DNA from: Alcaligenes endophyticus
Lineage (GTDB): Bacteria > Pseudomonadota > Gammaproteobacteria > Burkholderiales > Burkholderiaceae_B
NCBI RefSeq assembly: GCF_026344035.1
Contig: NZ_JAPKND010000010.1
Coordinates: 79,275-143,274 of the forward strand
Reading direction: 5' to 3'
DNA length: 64,000 nt
Under the pieces are notes generated by a model. It made no database searches. It saw only the letters and a program-made list of their open reading frames with translations, and was not told where the DNA came from. Each line of letters begins with the position of its first letter. Position 1 is the stretch's first letter. Below, in pieces: positions 37,981-49,594 of the stretch. The translations under genes were made by a program, and so were the position numbers.

Positions 37981-39321
37981 ATGAAACTACTTTCATTAGA
38001 ACAATTCCTCGGTAAAGTCCAAGCCCGTGACCCTCATCAGCCTGAATTCATGCAGGCAGTACAAGAGGTGATGACGAGCCTATGGCCGTTTATCGAGAAA
38101 AACCCTCACTATGCCGATTACGCCCTACTAGAGCGTTTAGTCGAACCCGAACGAGCTATACAGTTCCGTATAGCTTGGGTTGACGACAAGGGCAATACGC
38201 AGGTCAACCGTGGTTTTCGCATTCAACACAATAATGCGATTGGCCCATTTAAAGGTGGCATGCGCTTTCACCCCTCGGTTAATCTATCTATTCTTAAGTT
38301 CTTAGCTTTTGAACAAACCTTCAAAAATGCCTTAACCACTTTGCCGATGGGTGGTGGAAAAGGTGGTTCGGACTTCGATCCTAAAGGCAAGTCCAATGGG
38401 GAAGTCATGCGTTTTTGCCAAGCTCTTATGCTTGAGCTGCATCGTCACTTAGGCCCTGACACTGACGTTCCTGCTGGTGATATTGGCGTAGGCGGACGCG
38501 AGGTTGGCTTTATGGCGGGCATGATGAAAAAGCTCTCCAACCAGGCGGGCTGCGTTTTCACCGGAAAAGACTTAACGTTCGGTGGCAGCTTAATACGGCC
38601 CGAAGCGACTGGCTACGGAACAGTATACTTTGCCGAAGAAATGCTCAAGCGTTGTGGGCAATCGATGGCAGGTTTGACCGTCTCTGTCTCTGGCTCGGGT
38701 AACGTTGCTCAATATGCCATAGAGAAATGCCTACAATTAGGTGCGAAGGTTCTTACTATTTCGGACTCTCATGGAACTGTGATTGATCCTCAAGGCTTCA
38801 CGGCTGAGAAACTTGATATCTTGATGGATATTAAAAACAATCAACGTGGTCGCGTCAAAGACTATGCCAACCAACTTGGCTTACAGTACGACGAAGGCAA
38901 ACGCCCGTGGCATGTACCCGTAGATGTAGCTCTGCCTTGCGCAACCCAAAATGAGCTTGATGAGCATGATGCTGCTACATTGATCAACAACGGTGTGCGC
39001 TGTGTTGCGGAAGGAGCTAATATGCCCAGCACTCTACAGGCCGTCGAAGCATTTACCCAAGCGCGTATTTTATATGCACCCGGTAAGGCCAGTAATGCGG
39101 GTGGAGTAGCCGTTTCAGGCCTAGAAATGAGTCAGGGAGCTCAACGCTTGGCGTGGACTCGCGATGAAGTCGATCAAAAGTTACATGCCATTATGTGCGA
39201 CATACACGACAACTGCGTAATCTATGGTGAAGATAGTGAATACATCAACTATGTACACGGAGCGAATATCGCTGCTTTTGTCAAAGTGGCGTCCGCCATG
39301 CAGCATCAAGGTGTTTATTAA
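37981..39321 (+). CDS. gdhA: NADP-specific glutamate dehydrogenase
   Basis: GdhA interconverts 2-oxoglutarate plus ammonia and glutamate using NADP(H). The 446-residue protein has the hexameric GDH length. Active-site segments are GPFKGGMRFHPSVNLSILKFLAFEQTFKNALTTLPMGGGKGGSD in positions (about 88-131; its lysines bind substrate), DTDVPAGDIGVGGREVGFM (about 160-178) and the Rossmann motif VSVSGSGNVAQYAIEKCLQLGAKVL (about 235-260). It stands alone between the rho terminator and its own strong terminator. With glnE nearby it forms part of nitrogen metabolism. Confidence 0.96.
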   Translation: MKLLSLEQFLGKVQARDPHQPEFMQAVQEVMTSLWPFIEKNPHYADYALLERLVEPERAIQFRIAWVDDKGNTQVNRGFRIQHNNAIGPFKGGMRFHPSVNLSILKFLAFEQTFKNALTTLPMGGGKGGSDFDPKGKSNGEVMRFCQALMLELHRHLGPDTDVPAGDIGVGGREVGFMAGMMKKLSNQAGCVFTGKDLTFGGSLIRPEATGYGTVYFAEEMLKRCGQSMAGLTVSVSGSGNVAQYAIEKCLQLGAKVLTISDSHGTVIDPQGFTAEKLDILMDIKNNQRGRVKDYANQLGLQYDEGKRPWHVPVDVALPCATQNELDEHDAATLINNGVRCVAEGANMPSTLQAVEAFTQARILYAPGKASNAGGVAVSGLEMSQGAQRLAWTRDEVDQKLHAIMCDIHDNCVIYGEDSEYINYVHGANIAAFVKVASAMQHQGVY

Positions 39322-39343
39322 ATTCTGTGTTTTACTCAGTAGT

Positions 39344-39372
39344 AAAAAAGACCGCCAACGCGGTCTTTTTTA
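39344..39372 (+). terminator. Rho-independent terminator of gdhA
   Basis: AAAAAAGACCGC and GCGGTCTTTTTT pair around the loop CAAC (core stem 39350-39365), giving a T-tract on the plus strand and, by symmetry, one on the minus strand. It lies 22 bases after the gdhA stop and may also serve the convergent gene at 39461. Confidence 0.88.
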
Positions 39373-39460
39373 TTAAGTTTTACTCACTTCCTGCACCTAC
39401 TTACCACCGCCAACGCATCGATTACCCTTGCGTACGCCCACCATACTCTGCAAGCTAATA

Positions 39461-40225
39461 CTACGTGACAATGTTATATCCGCCGTCTACATACAGCGTA
39501 GCCCCTGTCATCGCACGCGCCCCATCACTTGCTAAAAACACACACAGGGGGGCGACATCGTTCGCTGTCAATGCTCCCACCATAGGTGAGCGTTCAGCGT
39601 AATCTGTCACCAAGGCATCAAAGTGATTAATCCCTGAGGCTGCACGCGTCTCAATGGCTCCCGGTGAGATAGCATTCACACGAATTCCGACAGGCCCTAA
39701 CTCTGCGGCTAAATACCGCACCGCCGATTCTAATGCTGCTTTGACGGGCCCCATCAAGCCATAATTTGGAACAACCCTCTCACTTCCTAAGTAAGACATC
39801 GCTACTAGGCTTCCCCCTTGAGACATCAAGGGCGCAGCAAGACGAGCGGCACGAATAAAAGAATGACAAGAAATATCCATTGCCAAAGCAAAACCTTCGC
39901 GCGAGCTATCTAGCACCTTGCCATGTAAATCGTCTTTCGGAGCATAGGCAATAGAATGAATAAGAAAGTCCAGACGCCCCCAACGTTGGGCGACAGCGTC
40001 GAATACGGCTTCTAGTTGTGCATCGTCGGAGACGTCTAAAGGCATACGCAGATCCACCCCTAACGCATCCAACAACGGTTCCACATAAGTACGTGACTTT
40101 TCTGTTTGCCAGGTGGCACCAAGCAGTGCTCCAGCAGCTTGCATCGCCTGAGCACATGGCCAAGCGATACTTTGCTCGTTTGCTATGCCGAGTATCAATC
40201 CTTTCTTCCCTTCTAGCGTACACAT
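39461..40225 (-). CDS. fabI: Enoyl-[acyl-carrier-protein] reductase FabI (NADH-type SDR)
   Basis: FabI reduces trans-2-enoyl-ACP in the last step of each fatty acid elongation cycle and is the triclosan target. I use the ATG at 40225 (MCTLEGKKGLILGIANEQSIAW) because GGAG lies 8 bases upstream; 254 residues. The FabI-specific catalytic pattern is exact in spacing: Tyr145, Tyr155 and Lys162 (SYLGSERVVPNYGLMGPVK). SPGAIETRAASGI and the C-terminal VDGGYNIV complete the fold. It is monocistronic, not in a fab cluster. Whether it is the main enzyme or a paralogue is unknown. Confidence 0.88.
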   Translation of the reverse strand: MCTLEGKKGLILGIANEQSIAWPCAQAMQAAGALLGATWQTEKSRTYVEPLLDALGVDLRMPLDVSDDAQLEAVFDAVAQRWGRLDFLIHSIAYAPKDDLHGKVLDSSREGFALAMDISCHSFIRAARLAAPLMSQGGSLVAMSYLGSERVVPNYGLMGPVKAALESAVRYLAAELGPVGIRVNAISPGAIETRAASGINHFDALVTDYAERSPMVGALTANDVAPLCVFLASDGARAMTGATLYVDGGYNIVT

Positions 40226-40507
40226 CTTCTCGCTCCGTTCAATCATGCTCAGGAAAACTCTTCGACCGTTGCCAAGCTCCAGCAACACATTCTTCACCAC
40301 GTGGCTACCTGCTGTTATGCAACACCTGCTCCACGCTCGTCTAACTTAGGCAGTGAAAAGTAGTCAAGTAAAAGCTATTAACTAGGAAGTAATGCCATGC
40401 TCAAAACTTAGTATACACAGGCTAGATTGCAATCAAACGCAGGGCTGATAGCGGCCCTTACAGCATTCAAAACTCAATCGAGAGTCAAGCCGACTCAGTA
40501 TGCCCAA

Positions 40508-43500
40508 TCATTGCCGTGGGACAGCCATTTCTTGCACCTCTGGTTTATCTAAGGTGCCAGTTAGGTGATAGCGCATTGCCATCCCTTGTGCCAAGGGTTC
40601 TTGTAGCAACCATTGAGCAAGAAAAGTACCCAAACCAATAAACGGATTGACTAGTACACCGGCTGCCACCGCGGCTCCGCTCACATCTAATTTCGGATAA
40701 ACGCTAGCGGTAAAGTCCAGAGCTTCGGTCTCTAATTGCATGTGCCCTTCCAGCTCTATCAACCCTACTGGACCAGCGACGCGATAATCTCGCGCCTGTA
40801 GTACACCATCACGAATATCGATACTCCCGCTCCAGTCGTCAAATGGAAAACCTTCTTTGAATAAGCCTGCTGGATTCGAATTGAAGCTGACAAGGCGCGA
40901 CAAGGACTGTAAGCTGATAAGCTCTAAAATACGTGCTGAACGTGAGCCTACCTGACTAAAACGTCCATTTTGCAAATGCATGGTGAGCTGCCCTTCAAGG
41001 TGACGACGTTCTAGACTCCAAGGAAAACCCCGCCAGAATAGTGCCAAGTCTGCATGCCCATGCCCTGCGCTCAACACCCCTGGCAAGCTCAATTGACTCA
41101 AGTAGTTTCCTAAGCTTTCTATCTTAGCTTGCGTGCTTAAATGCAAACCTCGTTGCGGCCCACGCAACTGCCAATAACCCTCGCCCTGCAATTGCACTCC
41201 CTCGCCATTCAATTCTAATTGTTCTAGCTGCCACTGATGCCCCTCATTTAACGCTCGGCCAACTAAACTTAAGCTGCCCACATTACGCTCATAAAGTGTC
41301 AGTTTATCGATGCTCACCTCGATATCGGGAAGGGTCATTTCCTCACTGACCTCTGCCTCTTGCTCAACCTCTGGATTAGCTTGCTCAGTAGACTGAATCT
41401 CCTTACGCCCTAGGCTAAGCCGGTTAAAGTGCATTTTCCAACGCCCCACAGGAACCCGACTCTTCATCTGACCCTGCAACATGCCCGCAGTCTGAGCAGA
41501 GCTAATATCCAATCTAAAGTGACCGTTGGCCGACTCTTGATTGGTTAACGTCAGCTTATCTAATACAGCCCCCAAAAGGCGGCCCTGCTCGACTTGCACC
41601 CGACTGCGTAGCATAGGCGGCAGTAAAGGACGTCCTGCCGCTCCTACTACCGCAGAAGTTGAACGCACCCAAGGTAAGGAAAACTCGTCAACAGCGGTAT
41701 TCCAGGCATCTAAATCCAAATAGTTATAAATACCATCCACTGTCGTGCCAGACATTGGAAATGGGCCGCTCTTGCCAGCCAAGACTGACATGGCACGAAA
41801 AAAAGAGCCGCTGTCATCACCATTAATTCGCTGTAAACGCAAAGTGGTCACTGGATCGCTTTGCAAGCGTATGTCCAACCAGGAGTTCATACCCTCAGCA
41901 TCAGAGTACCATTTTGCGTTAAGTGGCATCGCTGCCTCCGCTGCTTTACGCAAAGGCGATGGAAAAGCCGACTGCAACCCCACTAAAGTAGATGCAAACT
42001 CCATGCCAAAGTGGGCTTGTTCGTCCAGCAGTAACACGGTTTCATAATTCAGCTCACCTTGCAAACGGCGTAAGGCTTGACTGTCAATATAGGCCCCCAC
42101 GCTTTCCGCCAGTAAACTTCCTTTTAACACTAAGCCTTTGTGACCTGGCTCCATACGCCCCTGTATTGAAACTGGGCCCCCAAGCAGCTTTGCTCGCAAG
42201 CCTTTAGCACTGACACCGCGCTCATTGAACAGCAACTCTCCCTGTAGGTCACGCAACCACGGTGCCTCCGGCATCAACTTAACGGCCCCGCCCTTAAACT
42301 GCATAGCCCCGGTCACCTGGGTGTCCTCACTGTGAGTAAGGGGTACCGTCAGGTGTAGTGGCACAGACCAAGTGCCTTCACCTTGTGCCTCGTCAAATAC
42401 ATTACCCAGTAATCCGCCTAAAGGCGTTCGCCTCAATAGCGCTAGATAGTTCGCAGCCTTTGCTTGACTATGACCTTGCACTTGCAAGACGGCACCCACT
42501 TCAAGATTAGGAATGTCTGCCTGCAACAGCGATAACTGGAGCCCGGCATGCCCCTCTAAGGGCATGTTTGCCTGCTCAGCCTCCAGATGAAGATGGGCGT
42601 TCTGCAAACTCACTTTACCAGCCGCCAATTCGACTCGTGGCCATCCCTTTTGCCCAGGCTCAGGAGGCAAATAATCAATTACCACATCTTTAAAAGCCCC
42701 CGTTAAGCTGAACTCCCCTCCTAGGCGACGCCCATAAGGAAAGTCATCAATAGCCCCATCTAGCGTCAAATAAGCATCTGACACTCGACCACTAAGTAAG
42801 CTTGTCCGCATCCACTCGAGGGCATCAGGCTCTACGGTTAACGGCAAATAATTAACTAAACGCTCTACTCCTAAGTCAGCCACCACCCCTTTAAGCTGCA
42901 AATGCCCCGATGAGTCAGGCTCTAACTCACGCCAAGATCCCTGCAAGTCTGCCTGAATATCTTGATTCCGAAGTGCTAACTGCTGCGCCTGCACTTGCCA
43001 GCCCTCCGTGCTATCGTAGCCCAGTGCTCCGTGCCAACGTATATCTTGAAGTCCAAGCTCCTCGCTAAACAGCTCCTGCCAACGAAAATATACCTGTTGC
43101 CCGTGTAACTGCATCGGGATTGTAACCGCGGGTCCGTTCTGTTTAATTAAGGCAAGGTAATCAGCGAACGGCGCCGCTGTATAAAAACGCAGCAGGGAAG
43201 CACTCACGCCATCGCGCTCTTCATCACGCCAACGACCATCCTGCAACACCACCTCTGTACTCAGCCTGCCCCACTGCGCGTCAGAAAAATCCATGCTAGC
43301 TTGAAGATCTACTCGCCCTGAGCGCAACGCCTTTGGCATACTTAACCACGGTGCTAACGCCAGCAAATCCAGATTACTTAACTCAAGATGGATGCGCCCC
43401 CGATAATCCAATAAGGAGGCAGCCTCCTGCGGAAGGGATGTGTCTGGCAAGGCATTGACACGCACAGTCAACTGCTGCGCCATATCAGCAGGAGGAACAG

Positions 43501-44098
43501 CGCTCAACATGAACTTATGTTCTTTGCCTCGCCTTAGCCACTCAAGATGCACTTGCTGCAGGCTTAATGTCGGCGCCCTCGAATACTCATCTGTCCAGCG
43601 CACACTGCTATTGCTAATACTGATGTGTCGTTGACGGGCCAGCCACAGCAAAGCAGGCTCTAACGATGCATTGTTAGTGTTAGTAGTGCTATTGAGTGCA
43701 TGATTCAACAGCCACCAGTTCCCCTGCTCATCTCGTCGCACATCCAGTTGCAGGCCCTCAGTATAAAAATACTGGAATACTGGATGGCCTTCAAAAAAAC
43801 TACGCCAACTCAGGCCCGCGCTAAGCTCGGGCAAACGTAAAAATTCTTCATCACTATCTGGATCACGTATGACTAAATTTGTAAATTCAATCTTTGGATT
43901 CAGGCCACGCCAATCGGCACTTAATCGCCCCAGCTCTATATTTAAGCTCAACTGCTGACCAATATAAGCAACAATTTGCGGTCGATAATGATCAATATGG
44001 GGTAACAAGTAATAACGTAAGCCCAATACACCCATCGCTAATACCAAAAACAGCACCAGCAGGATGTAGCGCGCTACCCGCCATACGTTTATACGCAT
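40508..44098 (-). CDS. yhdP: YhdP family AsmA-like protein (DUF3971), putative phospholipid transport
   Basis: This very large protein (1196 residues) has one N-terminal membrane anchor (about 8-32, [25 protein letters not shown]) and a long periplasmic beta-rich region of the AsmA/TamB type. It ends with the YhdP C-terminal domain ([39 protein letters not shown]). E. coli YhdP, with TamB and YdbH, is thought to bridge the envelope and move phospholipids to the outer membrane; that role is inferred from the family. It diverges from glnE, as in many beta-proteobacteria. Confidence 0.88.
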   Translation of the reverse strand: MRINVWRVARYILLVLFLVLAMGVLGLRYYLLPHIDHYRPQIVAYIGQQLSLNIELGRLSADWRGLNPKIEFTNLVIRDPDSDEEFLRLPELSAGLSWRSFFEGHPVFQYFYTEGLQLDVRRDEQGNWWLLNHALNSTTNTNNASLEPALLWLARQRHISISNSSVRWTDEYSRAPTLSLQQVHLEWLRRGKEHKFMLSAVPPADMAQQLTVRVNALPDTSLPQEAASLLDYRGRIHLELSNLDLLALAPWLSMPKALRSGRVDLQASMDFSDAQWGRLSTEVVLQDGRWRDEERDGVSASLLRFYTAAPFADYLALIKQNGPAVTIPMQLHGQQVYFRWQELFSEELGLQDIRWHGALGYDSTEGWQVQAQQLALRNQDIQADLQGSWRELEPDSSGHLQLKGVVADLGVERLVNYLPLTVEPDALEWMRTSLLSGRVSDAYLTLDGAIDDFPYGRRLGGEFSLTGAFKDVVIDYLPPEPGQKGWPRVELAAGKVSLQNAHLHLEAEQANMPLEGHAGLQLSLLQADIPNLEVGAVLQVQGHSQAKAANYLALLRRTPLGGLLGNVFDEAQGEGTWSVPLHLTVPLTHSEDTQVTGAMQFKGGAVKLMPEAPWLRDLQGELLFNERGVSAKGLRAKLLGGPVSIQGRMEPGHKGLVLKGSLLAESVGAYIDSQALRRLQGELNYETVLLLDEQAHFGMEFASTLVGLQSAFPSPLRKAAEAAMPLNAKWYSDAEGMNSWLDIRLQSDPVTTLRLQRINGDDSGSFFRAMSVLAGKSGPFPMSGTTVDGIYNYLDLDAWNTAVDEFSLPWVRSTSAVVGAAGRPLLPPMLRSRVQVEQGRLLGAVLDKLTLTNQESANGHFRLDISSAQTAGMLQGQMKSRVPVGRWKMHFNRLSLGRKEIQSTEQANPEVEQEAEVSEEMTLPDIEVSIDKLTLYERNVGSLSLVGRALNEGHQWQLEQLELNGEGVQLQGEGYWQLRGPQRGLHLSTQAKIESLGNYLSQLSLPGVLSAGHGHADLALFWRGFPWSLERRHLEGQLTMHLQNGRFSQVGSRSARILELISLQSLSRLVSFNSNPAGLFKEGFPFDDWSGSIDIRDGVLQARDYRVAGPVGLIELEGHMQLETEALDFTASVYPKLDVSGAAVAAGVLVNPFIGLGTFLAQWLLQEPLAQGMAMRYHLTGTLDKPEVQEMAVPRQ

Positions 44099-44221
44099 AG
44101 AGTTATGCTCAGGCTAAAGGCTAAAGACTTGACCTGCACGAAAGTTCTTTTTTCGTGTAAGGTAATTTGCTCGCTACAGGAAATCATTACGCCTACTATC
44201 TTAATATCACGTCTATTACTC

Positions 44222-46957
44222 ATGTCCTCAGCCATTATATTGAAACCTGCCCTTGAATGGTCAGGTCCCTTGCAACGTAAAGTACAAGGCCACCCGCAGT
44301 TTGCACACTGGCTAAGTCAAGCCGTTGAGCAGCCTGTTACGGCTGAGCGTATTAAGCAATGGCTGCAAGAGCTGCACGCAGAATTACCCGCCGAGACCGC
44401 CTCACCGTTAAATCAGCTTCTACGTCAGTTGCGGGCCAGGGTGTTCTTCTGTCTTATGTGTAGAGACATTGCAGGCATCGCCCCGCTAGAAGAAGTTATG
44501 CTAGCCATGTCAGATTTAGCTGATCTTGCGCTCCAACAAGCCTATCACTATACGGCAGAACAACTGGGGCAAGTGCACGGCCATCCGATACAATCCGATA
44601 CAGGATTACCCCAAGAAATGCTCATTCTAGGCATGGGTAAGCTGGGAGGACGAGAGCTCAACGTATCCTCTGATATTGACCTTATTATGCTGTATGAGCA
44701 AGACGGGGAGACATCTGGACGGCGCCCCATTAGCTATCACGAGTTTTACGGTCGCCTCACACAACGCATGATGCCCTTGCTGTCGGACATCAACGCCTAC
44801 GGCCAAGTGTTTCGTACCGACTTACGGCTGCGCCCCGATGGTGATGCAGGGCCACTGGCCTGGAGCATGGCAGCATTGGAGAAGTACCTGCTTAATCAAG
44901 GTCGGGAATGGGAACGCTATGCTTGGATTAAGGCGCGCCCCATTGCCACCCAAGCCTATGAAAATAGCGACAATAGCAGCGTGCTGCACTACTTCGAATC
45001 GCTGCGCACCCCTTTTGTTTATCGCAAATACTTTGACTTTGATGCGCTCGCAGCCTTACGTCATTTACGTGAGCGCATACGCCAAGACTGGCACCGCAAA
45101 GCACTTGCCCGTAACGGTGCCCAAGCGCGTGAAAACATTAAATTAGGCGATGGCGGCATACGCGAGATTGAATTTGTCGTGCAGCTCAACCAGCTTATAC
45201 GAGGCGGGCGCCAACCCTCCTTACAAAAGGAAAACCTGTTGCTTGCTTTACAACGTCAAGAAAACGCAAACCTCCTGGATAGCTCCGTTTGCCTGCAACT
45301 GCGACAAGCCTATCGTTTTTTGCGCCAAGTAGAACACCGGCTGCAATACCGTGAGGATGAGCAAACTCATATGCTCCCCCAAAACCCAGGATTACGAGTC
45401 AAGCTGGCTGAAAGCATGCTCATGGAACCAGAGGAGTTTGAAACGCGCTTGCGTCAACATCGCGAGTTCGTAGCAGATACCTTCAAAGATGCTTTTCGTT
45501 TGGCCGGTATGGGGGAAGAACAGCCGGCTAAGGCCTGTGGCACGGAGCCGATCCCGGAAACTTCCCATGGCATACAGCAAGAAGTAGAAGGACTTATTGA
45601 GGGACTTCTGCAAACCCATAAAATTCGAAGCCTCCCGCATGCCAGCCGGGAACGCCTAGAACGTTTACTCCCCTTATTACATACACAAGCGCTACAAAGC
45701 CCCGATCCTGTTAGTACCGCAAGACGTTTACTTAACCTGGTCGATAGTGTCGCTCAACGTAGTGCCTACCTAGCATTAATGGCTGAATTCCCCGAAACCT
45801 TAGCGCGTGTTACACGTATTGTTTCGGCCAGTTCTTGGGCATCACAGTACTTATGCCAATATCCGATTTTGCTTGATGGCTTAATTGAGTGGCATAGTTT
45901 GATGCAAGGCCCAAATTTTGAAGAGCTTGCACAACAAATGCGGCACGAGCTGGATGCCTGCCAACTACCCGACGGCAAACCAGATATAGAACTGCAAATG
46001 AACTGGATGCGTGACGTACAACACCAGGTCACTTTTCAATTATTAGCACAAGACCTGGAAGGCAAACTAAGTGTGGAAGTTCTCGCCGATCAACTCTCGG
46101 CTCTTGCCGATATGTTGCTCACGGAAACGTTATATCGTACTTGGCCGCTTACCCTAGCTCGAGGTCAAAATGAAACCCTTGCCACCCCTAATTTTGCAGT
46201 GCTGGCGTATGGTAAATTAGGCGGTAAAGAAATCGGTTACGCCTCCGACTTAGATCTCGTCTTTTTGTATGACGATCCCGAACAAGAAAACGTAGAGCGC
46301 TACATTAAACTGGCCCGCCGCATGACCAGTTGGCTCTCCACCTTAACGTCGTCTGGACGGCTATACGAGATTGATCTGCGTCTGCGCCCCGATGGCGATG
46401 CCGGTTTACTCGCCGTGAGCGTTGATGCTTTCGAGCAATATCAACTCAGCAAAGCATGGTCCTGGGAACATCAAGCGATTAGCCGAGCTCGCTTGGTCTG
46501 CGGGCCAGAACACCTACGAACCCGGTTCGAGAGCCTGCGCACTCGCTTACTCTTGATGCCTCGTAATAGCGAGCAGTTACGGGCTGATATACGCGACATG
46601 CGAGCCAAAATTACTCTAGGGCACCCGAATCGTAGTGAACTATTCGACCTGAAACATGATCGAGGCGGTATGGTGGACGTAGAGTTCATCACTCAGTATT
46701 TAGTGCTCAACTATAGCCGTAGCTACCCGGCTTTACTCGGCAATTTAGGGAATATTGCTTTGCTGGGCATCGCCGCCCAAGCACAACTTATCCCCACTTC
46801 ACTCGCCGAAAAAGTAGCGCAAGCCTATCGTCTTTTCCGCCGTGAGCAACATGCCTTGCGCTTAGAGGGTGCAGAAAAGGCACGTATAGACCCTAAACGC
46901 CTCACACAAGAGCGCCAAGCAGTACAACAGCTTTGGGATAAAGTAATTGGCGTTTAG
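44222..46957 (+). CDS. glnE: Bifunctional glutamine synthetase adenylyltransferase/adenylyl-removing enzyme
   Basis: GlnE adenylylates and deadenylylates glutamine synthetase in response to PII and glutamine. I use the ATG at 44222 ([15 protein letters not shown]; 911 residues). The open frame reaches 44105, but that start would leave only 6 bases to the divergent yhdP start and adds no family sequence. The two nucleotidyltransferase sites are [20 protein letters not shown] in the first half and [20 protein letters not shown] in the second, each followed by a conserved [11 protein letters not shown]. It is near gdhA, also in nitrogen metabolism. Confidence 0.94.
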   Translation: MSSAIILKPALEWSGPLQRKVQGHPQFAHWLSQAVEQPVTAERIKQWLQELHAELPAETASPLNQLLRQLRARVFFCLMCRDIAGIAPLEEVMLAMSDLADLALQQAYHYTAEQLGQVHGHPIQSDTGLPQEMLILGMGKLGGRELNVSSDIDLIMLYEQDGETSGRRPISYHEFYGRLTQRMMPLLSDINAYGQVFRTDLRLRPDGDAGPLAWSMAALEKYLLNQGREWERYAWIKARPIATQAYENSDNSSVLHYFESLRTPFVYRKYFDFDALAALRHLRERIRQDWHRKALARNGAQARENIKLGDGGIREIEFVVQLNQLIRGGRQPSLQKENLLLALQRQENANLLDSSVCLQLRQAYRFLRQVEHRLQYREDEQTHMLPQNPGLRVKLAESMLMEPEEFETRLRQHREFVADTFKDAFRLAGMGEEQPAKACGTEPIPETSHGIQQEVEGLIEGLLQTHKIRSLPHASRERLERLLPLLHTQALQSPDPVSTARRLLNLVDSVAQRSAYLALMAEFPETLARVTRIVSASSWASQYLCQYPILLDGLIEWHSLMQGPNFEELAQQMRHELDACQLPDGKPDIELQMNWMRDVQHQVTFQLLAQDLEGKLSVEVLADQLSALADMLLTETLYRTWPLTLARGQNETLATPNFAVLAYGKLGGKEIGYASDLDLVFLYDDPEQENVERYIKLARRMTSWLSTLTSSGRLYEIDLRLRPDGDAGLLAVSVDAFEQYQLSKAWSWEHQAISRARLVCGPEHLRTRFESLRTRLLLMPRNSEQLRADIRDMRAKITLGHPNRSELFDLKHDRGGMVDVEFITQYLVLNYSRSYPALLGNLGNIALLGIAAQAQLIPTSLAEKVAQAYRLFRREQHALRLEGAEKARIDPKRLTQERQAVQQLWDKVIGV

Positions 46958-47036
46958 AATAGAGCTTATCTTTCTATTAATCTTCAGCTCAACCTTGCCT
47001 TGGGCAGTTTGAGTTTACGCTTATTATTGCTTGCTT

Positions 47037-47729
47037 ATGTCCCAGACCTCTGTACAACGGCCGGTTCTTAGCCTCCCTGAAAAGCGCAAAAAAATGCTTT
47101 TGCACTCCTGTTGCGCACCTTGCTCCGGCGAAGTCATGGAAGCCTTGGCAGCTTCGGGGATTGAATACACTATCTTCTTTTACAACCCTAACATCCATCC
47201 TGTAAAAGAATATGAGATCCGTAAACAAGAAAACATTCGTTTTGCTGAAAAAAACAATATTGAGTTTATCGACGCTGATTACGACGTTGATAATTGGTTT
47301 GAACGCGTCAAAGGTTTAGAAAATGAGCCCGAGCGTGGCGAGCGTTGTACTGTGTGCTTTGACATGCGTTTTGAGCGCACTGCCCTCTATGCCCACGAAC
47401 ACGGTTATGACACTATTTCTAGCGTACTAGGCATATCGCGCTGGAAAGATATGGAACAGATTAATGGCTGTGGTGAGCGCGCCGCAGCACGTTATCCAGA
47501 ACTCATGTACTGGACCTATAACTGGCGCAAAGACGGTGGCTCGCAACGTATGCTGGAAATCAGCAAGCGAGAACATTTCTACCAACAAGAATATTGTGGC
47601 TGTGTCTACTCTTTACGCGACACTAACCGTTGGCGCCGTTCACGTGGGCGTGAGCGAATTAAAATCGGGGTGAAATTTTATGGTCGAGGTGAAGTGCCAC
47701 CTAGCCCCATACCCGGTGAAAAAGCATAA
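47037..47729 (+). CDS. queH: Epoxyqueuosine reductase QueH
   Basis: QueH (formerly DUF208) reduces epoxyqueuosine to queuosine in tRNA, a non-homologous replacement for QueG. The 230-residue protein has the characteristic cysteines: Cys25, Cys26 and Cys29 in [10 protein letters not shown], Cys104 and Cys107 in [11 protein letters not shown], and Cys187/Cys189 in [12 protein letters not shown]. These hold [4Fe-4S] and mononuclear iron sites in characterised QueH. I use the ATG at 47037 ([19 protein letters not shown]); a TTG two codons earlier is possible. It follows glnE by 79 bases and ends at a strong terminator. Confidence 0.92.
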   Translation: MSQTSVQRPVLSLPEKRKKMLLHSCCAPCSGEVMEALAASGIEYTIFFYNPNIHPVKEYEIRKQENIRFAEKNNIEFIDADYDVDNWFERVKGLENEPERGERCTVCFDMRFERTALYAHEHGYDTISSVLGISRWKDMEQINGCGERAAARYPELMYWTYNWRKDGGSQRMLEISKREHFYQQEYCGCVYSLRDTNRWRRSRGRERIKIGVKFYGRGEVPPSPIPGEKA

Positions 47730-47739
47730 CTTTAAATAA

Positions 47740-47770
47740 AAAAGGCTGTTAAACAACAGCCTTTTTTATT
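47740..47770. terminator. Bidirectional terminator between queH and a convergent gntR gene
   Basis: AAGGCTGTT (47742-47750) and AACAGCCTT (47755-47763) pair around AAAC, flanked by an A-run on the left and TTTTTT on the right, so it has T-tracts on both strands. It lies 12 bases after the queH stop and about 35 bases after the convergent gene's stop. Confidence 0.88.
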
Positions 47771-47802
47771 TTCCATTACAGAAAGCCTCGTAAAAATAGG
47801 CC

Positions 47803-48480
47803 TTACAAATCTGTATCGGGGTTAATTCCCCACCAGCGGTATATCTGTCTGTAGTGATATTCTAAAGCGTCCACCGCGCGCTGGGCCTGCCCTTCTGAGA
47901 TAGCGGTCAATATCTCAATATGCTCTTTAAAGGCGGGTACCAAGCGATCCGGATGAATTGGACGGGTGTTATACATAATCGTCAGTTTGTCGCGATTCAG
48001 CGTATAAATGGCCTGAGCTTCGGGATTTTTCATCCCTGATACTAATAACTCATGCATTTGCCAATCTAAACCAGTGGCACGCCACTGCAAATCGCTATTC
48101 ACGTCAACAATCAATGACTCATCAATAATTGCTTGATGCTGCTGTATCAAACCATGCAATAAACCCTGGTTAGGGCGAGCGGCTAGGCGCCGCGCTCCTT
48201 CTTGGTCAAACAGGCAACGTATCCCTAGGCACTCCTTGGCGTGCGTGGGGTTAGCTTCCAGCACTAACACACCACGCTTAGGCACAATAGATACTAAGCC
48301 TAACGCCGCCGCTTTTTGCACCGCTTCACGCATGGGCGCAAGCGGAAAACCGGTTTGCTCCACCAACGCTGATATAGAAACAAACTGCCCTGAACGCAAA
48401 CCATCTGTACGCAATAAATGACGTATGCATTCGAAGGCTTGATCAGCAAGCAACACTGAGGCAGTTTGTTTATTCATCAT
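47803..48480 (-). CDS. GntR family (FCD-type) regulator of the TRAP operon
   Basis: This 225-residue protein has an N-terminal winged helix (about 10-75; AFECIRHLLRTDGLRSGQFVSISALVEQTGFPLAPMREAVQKAAALGLVSIV in position, ending PKRGVLVLE) and a C-terminal FCD effector domain (about 85-215; IRCLFDQEGARRLAARP, LDWQMHELLVSGMKNPEAQAIY, RAVDALEYHYRQIYRWWGI). It is the last gene of the minus-strand dctP-dctQ-dctM-asparaginase-dehydrogenase unit, 18 bases after the dehydrogenase. I infer that it senses the transported compound or a metabolite of it. A candidate operator lies upstream of dctP at 53491-53506. Confidence 0.83.
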   Translation of the reverse strand: MMNKQTASVLLADQAFECIRHLLRTDGLRSGQFVSISALVEQTGFPLAPMREAVQKAAALGLVSIVPKRGVLVLEANPTHAKECLGIRCLFDQEGARRLAARPNQGLLHGLIQQHQAIIDESLIVDVNSDLQWRATGLDWQMHELLVSGMKNPEAQAIYTLNRDKLTIMYNTRPIHPDRLVPAFKEHIEILTAISEGQAQRAVDALEYHYRQIYRWWGINPDTDL

Positions 48481-48498
48481 ATTGTTATATCTCTTACT

Positions 48499-49578
48499 CT
48501 AAGAAAGGCACAAAGCCACCGCTTCTCCAACCTGCGTAGTGCTTGCCGTGCCACCTAAATCTGGTGTTCTTGGACCGTGCTCCAGCACCTGCTCAATGGC
48601 CTTGATAATATCATCGTGGGCCGCATCATAGGCGGTGTCACCGTCCCCCAAGAACTGTAACATCATTGCACCAGACCAAATCATACCTATTGGGTTAGCA
48701 ATATTTTTGCCATAGATGTCGGGGGCTGAACCATGCACTGGCTCAAACAACGAGGGGAAGGTCCGCTCAGGGTTCAAGTTAGCAGAAGGAGCAATACCAA
48801 CCGTACCCGCGCAAGCAGGGCCTAAGTCAGACAAGATATCCCCGAACAAGTTAGATGCCACCACCACATCGAACTGCTCAGGACGCAGCACAAAACGAGC
48901 CGCCATGATGTCAATATGATGCTTATCCCAGCGTACATCAGGATACTGCTCAGCCATATATTCCAAACGCTCATCCCAATACGGCATGCTTACTGCCAAG
49001 CCGTTAGATTTTGTCGCCGAACTCAGATGTTTTTTAGGACGATTTTTTGCGACCTCAAACGCATACTTCAATACCCTGTCTACCCCAATACGGGTGAAGA
49101 CAGACTCCTGCAACACCACTTCGCGCTCAGTACCGCTAAATAAGCGCCCCCCTACATCCGTATATTCGCCTTCGGTATTCTCACGCACCACCACAAAATC
49201 AATATCACCGATCTGCTTGCCTGCCAAAGGGCAAGGCACACCTGGCATCAAACGCACAGGACGCAAGTTAATATATTGATCAAAACCGCGACGGAACTGT
49301 AACAACGACCCCCACAAAGATACGTGATCAGGAATCACATCAGGCCAACCCACAGCACCAAAGTAAATCGCATCAAAACCCCGTAAACGCTCAAACCAAT
49401 CACTGGGCAACATAGTGCCATGCTCAGCATAGTACTCTGCGCTTGACCAATCTAAGTGTTCAAACTCCAAGCCTATTCCATGACGACGTGCAGCGGCTTC
49501 AATGACTCGCAGACCCTCAGGCATTACCTCTTTACCGATGCCATCCCCTGCCATTACTGCAATTTTATGTACTTTCAT
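48499..49578 (-). CDS. Tartrate dehydrogenase/decarboxylase (TtuC) or D-malate dehydrogenase family
   Basis: This is a beta-decarboxylating NAD(+) dehydrogenase of the isopropylmalate/isocitrate family. It has 359 residues from the ATG at 49578 (MKVHKIAVMAGDGIGKEVM; ribosome site AAGGAT). Visible features are the substrate loop LLQFRRGFDQYINLRPVRLMPG (about 85-106), RENTEGEYTDVGGR (about 127-140) and the metal aspartates in NLFGDILSDLGP (about 240-252) and LFEPVHGSAPDI. The family includes enzymes acting on L- and meso-tartrate and D-malate. The exact substrate cannot be read from sequence; the operon suggests a TRAP-imported hydroxy acid. Confidence 0.88.
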   Translation of the reverse strand: MKVHKIAVMAGDGIGKEVMPEGLRVIEAAARRHGIGLEFEHLDWSSAEYYAEHGTMLPSDWFERLRGFDAIYFGAVGWPDVIPDHVSLWGSLLQFRRGFDQYINLRPVRLMPGVPCPLAGKQIGDIDFVVVRENTEGEYTDVGGRLFSGTEREVVLQESVFTRIGVDRVLKYAFEVAKNRPKKHLSSATKSNGLAVSMPYWDERLEYMAEQYPDVRWDKHHIDIMAARFVLRPEQFDVVVASNLFGDILSDLGPACAGTVGIAPSANLNPERTFPSLFEPVHGSAPDIYGKNIANPIGMIWSGAMMLQFLGDGDTAYDAAHDDIIKAIEQVLEHGPRTPDLGGTASTTQVGEAVALCLS

Positions 49579-49594
49579 TGTATTCAATCCTTGT

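Noticed and set aside
40226..40507. A gene in the gap between fabI and yhdP.
   Set aside because: Only short frames without start signals are seen; part of the gap is an upstream extension of the fabI frame.
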